A stretch of 64,000 nt of DNA, from positions 1 through 64,000 of IMG/VR virus record IMGVR_UViG_3300044617_000796; one strand, 5' to 3'. Both the position numbers and the translations under genes were made by a program. The notes beneath the pieces were generated by a model. The model was not told where the DNA came from and did no database searches. It saw nothing but the letters and a program-made list of their open reading frames with translations. Shown here one piece after another: positions 36,294 through 43,024 of the stretch (within the stretch, counting starts at the first letter, position 1; the number at the start of each line of letters is the position of its first letter). The DNA comes from a virus.

Positions 36294-37267
36294 TATGAGA
36301 TCACCAAGCTCCCCGATGCGGTAAATGTATGAACTGTGTATAGACCTGAAGTTGTTTTAGTTCCACCAGTAATAGTAAGTCCAGTAACAAGAGCTGTTAA
36401 ATAACGAATGATAACAATTCCTGAACCACCTGCACCACCAGAAGGTGTTGCACCACCAAAACCGCCAGCACCACCACCGCCACCACCAGTATTCGCTGTG
36501 CCAGCAGTACCAGCAGCAGCCCCATTTGAACCAGCACCACCACCACCCGAACCACCAGCACCCCCAGTAGAACTGCCTGTGCCACCACCACCGCCTGCTC
36601 TTGTTACTGCAGAACCAGTGATTGATGAGGAAAGACCAGCACCACCTGCACCGCCAATATTATTGGCGCTTGTTGTCCCACCTACTGCACTCGCACCACC
36701 GCCGCCAGCATAACTACCGCTTATACTGTTACCACCAGCAAAACCTTGTGATGTAGTTCTCGCACCGCCAGTTGTACTAATATTGTTTGCACCGCCGCCA
36801 GAGCCACCAGTGCCAGATGCATTTAAACCTGCTCCCCGACCACCACCTTTAGAAACAATACCAAAAATTTCGCTATCCAAACCCACAGTATCTGATGCAC
36901 CACCAGCACCAACCGTAACGGCGTATGTGCCAACATCAAAACTAAGTGCAAAAGGAGATTCTAGCGTTCCACCACCACCAGTTGCTTCTCCAGCAACAGA
37001 TGAGCGATAACCACCCGCTCCACCACCACCGCCGCTGTAAGTAGAACCATCTGTTCTTCCACCGCCTCCACCACCTGCGATTATAAGGTATTCAACATTA
37101 AATGTTGTTCCATGTGTATACCCAGTTGACCATTCAGAACCCAACCAAACTTTCATTCGGTTAGTATCTGTTTCAAAAATAACTTGACCTAAATAAGGAT
37201 TAGAAGGTCGTGCGGTTGATAAACAAACGCCAGCCTGAATACCTTGAGTAGTCGTTGTAATAGCCAT
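36293..37267 (-). CDS. Glycine-rich adhesin with TSTTRP-type anchor (copy 2)
   Basis: A 324-residue paralogue of the downstream gene. The frame is open to 37306, but the ATG at 37267 gives MAITTTTQGIQAG and overlaps the stop of the preceding mini-gene (TAATG), so I use it. The anchor reads CLSTARPSNPYLGQ then ETDTNRMKVWLGSEW. A glycine-rich body follows, and the close is YTVHTFTASGSLVIS. Confidence 0.65.
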   Translation of the reverse strand: MAITTTTQGIQAGVCLSTARPSNPYLGQVIFETDTNRMKVWLGSEWSTGYTHGTTFNVEYLIIAGGGGGGRTDGSTYSGGGGGAGGYRSSVAGEATGGGGTLESPFALSFDVGTYAVTVGAGGASDTVGLDSEIFGIVSKGGGRGAGLNASGTGGSGGGANNISTTGGARTTSQGFAGGNSISGSYAGGGGASAVGGTTSANNIGGAGGAGLSSSITGSAVTRAGGGGGTGSSTGGAGGSGGGGAGSNGAAAGTAGTANTGGGGGGAGGFGGATPSGGAGGSGIVIIRYLTALVTGLTITGGTKTTSGLYTVHTFTASGSLVIS

Positions 37268-37425
37268 TAGAGTGTTTGTCCTACTGACCAAGCACTGCCC
37301 AGCCAAACTTTCAATAGATTTGTATCAGTCTCGTAAATCATTTGCCCAACATAAGGTGCTTCAGGGCGTGTAGTGCTAGTGCAAACACCATTTTTTGTTT
37401 GTCCTCGTGCTACCTTGATACCCAT
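37267..37425 (-). CDS. Anchor-only mini-protein with TSTTRP motif
   Basis: A 52-residue reading frame, MGIKVARGQTKNG then CTSTTRPEAPYVGQ and ETDTNLLKVWLGSAW, ending SVGQTL. It is the complete anchor module of its neighbours with no body attached. Both ends overlap adjacent genes by one base (TAATG), as in a real operon. It could cap unused attachment sites or be a relic from which a body was lost. Confidence 0.6.
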   Translation of the reverse strand: MGIKVARGQTKNGVCTSTTRPEAPYVGQMIYETDTNLLKVWLGSAWSVGQTL

Positions 37426-37706
37426 TACGGTTCAACAACCTCATCTTCTGATGTATCTTCTGTTGAGTAAGATGGTGCAATAAATTTATCAAGCTGTGAA
37501 TCATAACGATAACCAACACCCGCATAATATCCACGGAAATTATTATTGTATGATGTTTGTCTCCATTCACCATCTAGACCAATTGAAGCAATAAATGCTT
37601 GACCAACTGGTTCTGATTCTGGGAACTCCAGGTTCCCGCAATCTTCGTTGGAGACAACAATAACTTGTACTACTGTGTCTCCTGTTATTTTTGCAAAATG
37701 TGCCAT
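37425..37706 (-). CDS. Fibre-cluster accessory protein, SYNNNFR family (copy 3)
   Basis: A 93-residue member of the family seen at 28201 and 30393, with VVQVIVVSNEDCGN, TSYNNNFRGYYAGVGYRYD and FIAPSY, but with a shortened acidic tail and no PxPYxSW block. Function unknown. Confidence 0.55.
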   Translation of the reverse strand: MAHFAKITGDTVVQVIVVSNEDCGNLEFPESEPVGQAFIASIGLDGEWRQTSYNNNFRGYYAGVGYRYDSQLDKFIAPSYSTEDTSEDEVVEP

Positions 37707-37707
37707 A

Positions 37708-37911
37708 TTATTCTCCTAACAATAGTTGTGCTTCTTCTTCTGTAATACCCAATTTTTCTAACAAAGCCTGTCTTGCGGTTGCTTTAACGGCTTGCGCTTG
37801 GGTGCGTTGCACGACTTTGGCTTGTTGTGCTTGTAGTTCGCTGTCAGTCATTTCTCTTTCAGTTGTTTGACCTGTTGCGTGGTTATAGGTGCTAACGATT
37901 GGATTTGTCAT
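37708..37911 (-). CDS. Small helical accessory protein (LTEEE family, copy 2)
   Basis: A 67-residue helical protein (TDSELQAQQAKVVQRTQ) ending LGITEEEAQLLLGE, the counterpart of 32550-32774. Again it lies directly beside a SYNNNFR protein and adhesin genes. Confidence 0.5.
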   Translation of the reverse strand: MTNPIVSTYNHATGQTTEREMTDSELQAQQAKVVQRTQAQAVKATARQALLEKLGITEEEAQLLLGE

Positions 37912-37917
37912 AGTTCC

Positions 37918-38568
37918 TCAACTGTTGCTGTAGCCGTAAAGCTTGTAAGTTCCGTCATCAAAGTTTCCTGCGCCGCTTACAAAAATAGAAAAACCATCAA
38001 ACGAAGTTGTTGCGTTAAAATATCCCATGTAAACACCTGCGTTTTCGCTGTAATTGTATGCGCTATGGAAAGTTGTTAGCGCAGTAAGTTGCGGCGAACC
38101 TATCTGTATAACGAAACTGGCGGCGCTGTTTGCGCCAGAAATACCACCAACACCAAAAGCATCATCCGCTGTATTGGCTGCGGGTGATACAGAACTCGTG
38201 TAACCGTTTAAAATTGATGCCCATTTATAGTTTGTAGTTGTGTTTGTTGTGCCGCCAGTACGCATACCCAACTCAAACAAATACGCACCAGCGGTTGTCA
38301 CTGATGCGTTATTTATCATCAGCAAATAATTGCTATAGGTAGAGGTAAAAACGCTGTCCACATTTCTTGTAGCCGTACCCGACAATGTGCCACCAGTAAT
38401 GTACTGCAAACCGTTTTGTGTAACCCAAGCCGAACCGTTATATGCCGCCAAACGAGTCGTATCAGTCTCATAAATAAGTTGACCAGTAAATGGTGAGGAG
38501 GGCTTGGTTGTGCTCGTGCACACACCAGGTCTTTGTGAACCTATACCGATGCCGCTTGAGTAACCCAT
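37918..38568 (-). CDS. Beta-rich adhesin with TSTTRP anchor
   Basis: A 216-residue protein joining the TSTTRP anchor (CTSTTKPSSPFTGQ, ETDTTRLAAYNGSAW) to a beta-rich body ending YKLYGYSNS, similar in outline to the bodies at 32783-34415. It overlaps the gene upstream by one base. Confidence 0.6.
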   Translation of the reverse strand: MGYSSGIGIGSQRPGVCTSTTKPSSPFTGQLIYETDTTRLAAYNGSAWVTQNGLQYITGGTLSGTATRNVDSVFTSTYSNYLLMINNASVTTAGAYLFELGMRTGGTTNTTTNYKWASILNGYTSSVSPAANTADDAFGVGGISGANSAASFVIQIGSPQLTALTTFHSAYNYSENAGVYMGYFNATTSFDGFSIFVSGAGNFDDGTYKLYGYSNS

Positions 38569-38906
38569 TACGCTGTCTGCTTTTCCCAGCCGACAACAGT
38601 AACTGTTACCTTGGCTGCTGTGTCCGATAGTCCTTGTAGTGTCTCACCTGCGTTCAGTACCAAAGCGGTATCCCAAATCATTACATCATTGGCACCAATA
38701 GGTAGTGCTGAAAGCAAGCGGTTTGCAGCAGTAGCTGCAGAACCAATCGCCAGTGTTACTGTGCGATCAATTGTGTCTGTGTTGGTAATAATTATCTGCT
38801 TGATAACTTCTGCATAGCCAGTCGCTGCTGTACAAATAGTTGTTGTTGTATTGCCTAGTTGAGTTGGTCCACCCAGTCTAGATTCAACTCTGTCTCCTAC
38901 TGCCAT
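38568..38906 (-). CDS. Beta-sandwich virion protein (family of three, second)
   Basis: A 112-residue protein of the same outline as 34418-34771 and 40018-40350 (VIKQIIITNTDTIDRTVTL, LPIGANDVMIWD, LNAGETLQGLS). A capsid or tail decoration role is possible but unproven. Confidence 0.5.
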   Translation of the reverse strand: MAVGDRVESRLGGPTQLGNTTTTICTAATGYAEVIKQIIITNTDTIDRTVTLAIGSAATAANRLLSALPIGANDVMIWDTALVLNAGETLQGLSDTAAKVTVTVVGWEKQTA

Positions 38907-38909
38907 ACT

Positions 38910-40025
38910 TTACGCTCCTATATCCATAATAATCAAAGCCGCATTTCTTGTGTCAGTCATAACATCTGAACTGACTGTTGCATTAATCCATGCGCTACCA
39001 TTCCATTGTAGCACTTGACCAGAACTTGCGCTAGTGATTGTTACATCACCAACATCATCAAGGGCATTAATTGTTGGAATTGATGCCCATTCAAGACCTG
39101 TTGTGGTTGATGAATTTGCTTTTAAAAAATAACCATTAGTTCCGACTGCTAGTCTGTCTAAAGTATTGTCAGCGGTGCCTACGAGTAAATCACCTTTTGC
39201 ATTAATAATTGACAAAAGGCTATTTATTGCTAATGCACCAACTTCAACCCAAACTGAGTCGTAGTAAACATAGGTACCGCCATCTGATGAGTCATACCAG
39301 AACTGACCAGGAATTGGGTTAGAAGGAGCAGTATCTCCTACATAGGCAGCTGTACCGCTTGCTCCAATTTCAATCCAATGAGAATCATAATAAACATAAG
39401 TAGCGGCAGTATCTGACTCAAACCAGACTTGACCAGCAACTGGGCTTGTTGGAGCAGTGTCAGATATTGTTGCACCGCCAGCTCCCAGGTCTGTGTAGTT
39501 TGTTCCATCATTTGTGAACTGCCATTTATCTGTGGATTCATCCCAGCGAATAAAGACATTCGTAGAAGTGCCTCGTTCAATCTCAATACCCGAATTTAAT
39601 GTCGGAGAACTAGTCTCGCCAGAATTAAGAAGGATAAAACTATCTTCAACATTAAGATTGGCGGTATTAAGAGTAGTAGTGTTTCCGCTAACAATCAAAT
39701 CACCAGACACTGTTAGATTGGCAAATGTCACATCCGAGTTTGCCAAGGTGAGTGTACCGCTCGCATCTGGGAGGCTGACGGTCCTATCGGCTGTTGGGTC
39801 AACAACGGTTAGGATTGTTTCAAAACCATCAGCCGTACTACCTTCAAAATAAATCACATGGGGTTCTGGAAGATAGATGCCATGAATAACTGGGGTTTGA
39901 CCAGTTGCTGTAATCGTTGGTCCATTAATAATCGGAGTAGTAAGTGTTTTGTTAGAAAGCGTTTGGGTGCTATCTAAATCAACAGAGAGTGTATCGTTAA
40001 TTAAATCTTTATTAAGATTAGGCAT
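38910..40025 (-). CDS. Long tail fibre protein
   Basis: A 371-residue fibre with the common motifs SNKTLTTPIINGPTI, DRTVSLPDASGTLTL and LTVSGDLIVSGNTTTLNT, the last nearly identical to a segment of the fibre at 21887-22951. Two repeats of DTAP(T/S)xPxxGQxW followed by YVYYDSxW form the second half. It ends with NALDDVGDVTITSASSGQVL. The gene overlaps its upstream neighbour by eight bases. Confidence 0.7.
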   Translation of the reverse strand: MPNLNKDLINDTLSVDLDSTQTLSNKTLTTPIINGPTITATGQTPVIHGIYLPEPHVIYFEGSTADGFETILTVVDPTADRTVSLPDASGTLTLANSDVTFANLTVSGDLIVSGNTTTLNTANLNVEDSFILLNSGETSSPTLNSGIEIERGTSTNVFIRWDESTDKWQFTNDGTNYTDLGAGGATISDTAPTSPVAGQVWFESDTAATYVYYDSHWIEIGASGTAAYVGDTAPSNPIPGQFWYDSSDGGTYVYYDSVWVEVGALAINSLLSIINAKGDLLVGTADNTLDRLAVGTNGYFLKANSSTTTGLEWASIPTINALDDVGDVTITSASSGQVLQWNGSAWINATVSSDVMTDTRNAALIIMDIGA

Positions 40026-40350
40026 ATTCTACACCGCTAATTGTAAATGTCACAGCGTTAGCTGTAACTTGATCAACATAGATTTTACTATTAGCAGGTA
40101 TGACTATAGATGTATTATAGTAAACAACATTATTTGCCAACACATTCACATTGCTTATGACCTTGTTATTTGCTGCAGCAGTTGCTGCTCCAACAAGAAT
40201 GTGAATGCTACATACAGCATTAGATGCAGTTGCATTGCAAAGATTAATATTTTTGATAATTGAATAATTACCAACAACATTAGCTGTTGTGTAGGCGTTA
40301 GTAGCCTGCTCGTTTCCAATATAAAAACTTTTTGGTGTTAAGTTAGCCAT
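40018..40350 (-). CDS. Beta-sandwich virion protein (family of three, third)
   Basis: A 110-residue protein (MANLTPKSFYIGNEQAT ... IIKNINLCNATASNAV ... VLANNVVYYNTSIVIP). It shares the strand pattern of 34418 and 38568. Function not known. Confidence 0.5.
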   Translation of the reverse strand: MANLTPKSFYIGNEQATNAYTTANVVGNYSIIKNINLCNATASNAVCSIHILVGAATAAANNKVISNVNVLANNVVYYNTSIVIPANSKIYVDQVTANAVTFTISGVEYA

Positions 40351-40692
40351 TTATGCCCCCATCCATACTAAAACTTCATTATCATATGTTGTAGTATTCA
40401 TATCCTGGATAACCGCTGCGTCAAGAACATGGTCAACATAAACTCCAGATGTGTGAGCTATCGCTGTTGTGCCATCATAACCCCTCTGCTCAACAGCAAG
40501 GGTGTTTGATGATCTTGAAGAGATTAAAACTTTTTCTTCGCCAGCAGAACCACGGTTAATAACAATAACAAATGGATTGTTCCCACTAGGGTATGTTGAA
40601 CCATCCAACACAGCAATGCTTGCAGCTGTATTTGAAATGTTGGCAGATAATGTTGTTCTCAATACAGAACCACTAAATTCTCTTCTCAACAT
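40351..40692 (-). CDS. Stand-alone copy of the small beta module of the tail-tip protein
   Basis: A 113-residue protein whose core (TTLSANISNTAASIAV ... NNPFVIVINRGSAGEEKVLI ... NTLAVEQRGYDGTTAIAHTSG) corresponds to residues about 340-435 of the tail-tip protein at 7-3357. This type of module is common in phage tail and fibre proteins. A good ribosome site precedes it. Confidence 0.6.
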   Translation of the reverse strand: MLRREFSGSVLRTTLSANISNTAASIAVLDGSTYPSGNNPFVIVINRGSAGEEKVLISSRSSNTLAVEQRGYDGTTAIAHTSGVYVDHVLDAAVIQDMNTTTYDNEVLVWMGA

Positions 40693-40700
40693 AATCCTCC

Positions 40701-41084
40701 TTAATCAATACTTACAGAAAGACTGCCTGTTGCAATTCTTAATGTGTCACCCGCATCTGTGGTTTTGTTAGTTGTTAGACCACCGTACAGCAACATGTTG
40801 CCAGATGTAATTGCGTCAAAAATTCCAATTGCTACTGTCGTAGCAGCTGGCATGCCAGCAAAGTCAATGTTACTATCATTTGTTGTAGCACCAGAAGATG
40901 CAGCGCCAAAAGTAGCCGCTTGACGAGCATACGAACCGCCAGTTACTTCTGTTCCACCACCAGCTTCGCCTGGGGTAACAGTAAAGAGACCTACATAAAC
41001 AGCCGATGGCTTTGTATATGTTGTTGTACCAAGAAAGTGATCAATCAATTTGCTTTCAAGATAGTTTGTTAGATTGCCTGCCAC
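40701..41084 (-). CDS. Virion structural protein of tail-fibre-like type
   Basis: A 127-residue protein (NLTNYLESKLIDHFLGTTTYT, then YVGLFTVTPGEAGGGTEV, then YARQAATFG) that I recognise as a recurrent phage structural family often annotated as tail-fibre-like. It lies at the capsid end of the adhesin block. Role unproven. Confidence 0.55.
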   Translation of the reverse strand: MAGNLTNYLESKLIDHFLGTTTYTKPSAVYVGLFTVTPGEAGGGTEVTGGSYARQAATFGAASSGATTNDSNIDFAGMPAATTVAIGIFDAITSGNMLLYGGLTTNKTTDAGDTLRIATGSLSVSID

Positions 41085-41086
41085 TA

Positions 41087-41467
41087 TTAATCCTCCAGAT
41101 TATTATAATACATTTCCTTTTCTTCGTCATTAGGCAATCTAAAGTTTTCAAGAGATAGAAGCTGTTTGGCTTCCTCTAATGGGACTTCTGCCATTTTTCT
41201 TCTTTGAGAAAAGCGAAATCCAGAACTAGTTGAATAACCAGCTCCGCTTTCAAATAAAACCAGTACAGTTCCATTGCTAGTGATAGTTTCTTGAACTGGT
41301 CTTTCGTGAACAGTTCCTTCTTGCACTACACCATCACCGTCACCGTCAACTGCATCTTCTTTAAATTCAACTGGTTCTGTAACTTTCTTTGCTACAGCTT
41401 TTTTAGCTACAGCTTTCTTCGGTTTATTAATTTTTTCGGATGTTACACTTGTTTCGTTGTTAGTCAT
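41087..41467 (-). CDS. Unknown protein after the capsid gene
   Basis: 126 residues from the ATG at 41467. It has a Lys/Ala-rich N-terminal part (KKAVAKKAVAKK), a DGDGDG acidic loop that could bind calcium, a beta middle and the helical end EEKEMYYNNLED. The start is seven bases after TAGGAT, the -10 of a TTGATT-17-TAGGAT promoter, so the message is leaderless. It is the first gene of the adhesin transcript. Confidence 0.55.
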   Translation of the reverse strand: MTNNETSVTSEKINKPKKAVAKKAVAKKVTEPVEFKEDAVDGDGDGVVQEGTVHERPVQETITSNGTVLVLFESGAGYSTSSGFRFSQRRKMAEVPLEEAKQLLSLENFRLPNDEEKEMYYNNLED

Positions 41468-41474
41468 AATATCA

Positions 41475-41503
41475 ATCCTACCACTCATAACCATATAAAT
41501 CAA
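41475..41503 (-). promoter_or_regulatory. Promoter of the adhesin operon
   Basis: TTGATT and TAGGAT lie 17 bases apart on the minus strand with TGG before the -10. The ATG at 41467 follows the -10 by seven bases. It lies downstream of the capsid terminator, so it probably restarts transcription into the adhesin block. Confidence 0.6.
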
Positions 41504-41537
41504 TTGACTTCCTATGGATAATTTTACTTCAGTATAG

Positions 41538-41567
41538 ATAAAAGGCGGGGCTTGAATTAGCCCCGCC
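41538..41567 (-). terminator. Terminator after the major capsid gene
   Basis: A perfect 9-base stem, GGCGGGGCT against AGCCCCGCC with a 6-base loop, is followed on the minus strand by TTTTAT. It closes the portal-protease-capsid transcript. Confidence 0.85.
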
Positions 41568-41591
41568 CAATATCTACTTTAATTGTTTAAA

Positions 41592-42638
41592 TTAGAGTGA
41601 ACGCAACTTAACATTCTTACCGATTACATATGAATCAGCATTTTCAATGTTGTTTGCAACTCTCATGTACTGTGTGTACTCAATTGTGTCAGTCTTTGGC
41701 TTGAACTGGCGATACACTGTAATGTCACGGTGGATACCAATTACACGGTTGTTAGGGAATGTGAGTTCCACAAAACCATGCGAGCCTGCTGTGCCTGAGT
41801 AGTCACCAGCTGCAGTTTCTGGCATCAAAGGTACTTCAACAAGAGGAATACCGAATGGTGAAAGACCAGTTGCACCTGGACCACCATTTGCTCTCATTGA
41901 ACCTTGCAAGAACGCCATTTCACCAGCTGTTGACATTGGAGCAGGTGCGCCTGCTGTTGCCTCAGTTGCCGAGTTTGGATTACCCAAGCTATAAATTGAA
42001 TCCTGAACAAGTCCTGGACCTGTGAAGAATCGCAATTCATTGCGGCGCTGCAAGTACTTGCTTGGCAAGGTACGAAGAACTTTGTCAAAGACCGAACGGG
42101 AAATGTTATTTCCTCCGAAGTCTACAACATCTCCGCTTGTTCTTGCAAGCTTATTGAAGCCATCCAAAGCCTTAAGAAGACCGTTGTTTGACGATGTGTT
42201 ACCGTTGATAAACAAGTCATCAAGGTCGTTTGCTGTCTGGCGAGCCATGATCTGTGCGATATGGTCTTCCAGTGAAGCGCCCTCAATGTTGTCTTCCAAC
42301 GATTCTGTTGAAATATTCCAGTCAAGACGAAGCTTTACAGTTGAAAGCGATACCTTGCTGAATGTGACAGCTGCGTTTGTGCCATCATCTGTTGCTTCGG
42401 TTGCCTTTGCAAGCAAACGAGTGCCGACAGACACCTTGTCAATGTCCATCTGTGGAGTACGCATACGAATTACTCGTGCGTTCTTCATCAATACTGATTG
42501 ATCAACAACAAAGTCAAGGAAGCGATTTGCTTGCTCTGGGTAGAGAAGTCCACCACCACCACTGACTGGGCTGCTGTTTGAAACTACCGCAGTAGTTACC
42601 TCATTGGCTTTTGCCAAAATTTCTTCTTGTGTTGCCAT
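41592..42638 (-). CDS. Major capsid protein, HK97 fold
   Basis: A 348-residue protein directly after the protease. It has a helical N-terminus, the segment LLYPEQANRFLDFVVDQSVL, the E-loop and spine region TRLLAKATEATDDGTNAAVTF, and late segments VRTLPSKYLQR- and NNRVIGIHRDITVYRQ-like typical of actinophage HK97-type capsids. A strong AAGGAGG site precedes the ATG and a terminator follows the gene. It forms the icosahedral shell. Confidence 0.88.
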   Translation of the reverse strand: MATQEEILAKANEVTTAVVSNSSPVSGGGGLLYPEQANRFLDFVVDQSVLMKNARVIRMRTPQMDIDKVSVGTRLLAKATEATDDGTNAAVTFSKVSLSTVKLRLDWNISTESLEDNIEGASLEDHIAQIMARQTANDLDDLFINGNTSSNNGLLKALDGFNKLARTSGDVVDFGGNNISRSVFDKVLRTLPSKYLQRRNELRFFTGPGLVQDSIYSLGNPNSATEATAGAPAPMSTAGEMAFLQGSMRANGGPGATGLSPFGIPLVEVPLMPETAAGDYSGTAGSHGFVELTFPNNRVIGIHRDITVYRQFKPKTDTIEYTQYMRVANNIENADSYVIGKNVKLRSL

Positions 42639-42658
42639 AGTAGTTTTTCCTCCTTACC

Positions 42659-43024
42659 TTATGACCTATAACCTAGGGAGTTAATTAACTCCTGTGGCAA
42701 ATATGTATTTCTCCAGAATGAAGTAGGTGCAGACTTGGCAAGTGCCTCTTCTGCTACTTCTTCATCATCTTCTGGATCTACGCTCTTTTTTACAGCGCCA
42801 GCTGCGGCAAATGCCTCAACCTTTTCTGTTTGCTCAGCGAGAGCCAACTCTGCTGTTTCCAGCTTTTGTTGAAGCTCAGTACTCTGAACCTCAAAACCCT
42901 TAGCAACTGCTTCAATTTTTTCCTGAACAGAGGCTTCAACTTCTTCCTTGATTGAAGTAGCAAAACTAGCCAGTTTTTCATCAACAACAGCACTCAGAGC
43001 ATCTTTAAGAACATTAATGTCCAT
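42659..43024 (-). CDS. Possible nested scaffold protein from an internal start
   Basis: An in-frame ATG at 43024 has AGGAGG five bases upstream and would release the C-terminal 121 residues (MDINVLKDALSAVVDEKLAS ...), a charged coiled coil, as an independent scaffold. Lambda does this with C and Nu3. The ribosome-site bases also encode Glu codons, so chance is possible. Confidence 0.45.
   Translation of the reverse strand: MDINVLKDALSAVVDEKLASFATSIKEEVEASVQEKIEAVAKGFEVQSTELQQKLETAELALAEQTEKVEAFAAAGAVKKSVDPEDDEEVAEEALAKSAPTSFWRNTYLPQELINSLGYRS

Noticed and set aside
28751-37010. Many plus-strand and other-frame open frames rich in His, Pro, Leu or Val within the adhesin block
   Set aside because: They are shadows of GGN codons of glycine-rich adhesins read in other frames; none has a ribosome site or a plausible fold.
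28548-38568. Diversity-generating retroelement acting on the adhesins
   Set aside because: No reverse transcriptase gene or template repeat with A-to-N changes is visible in the window.
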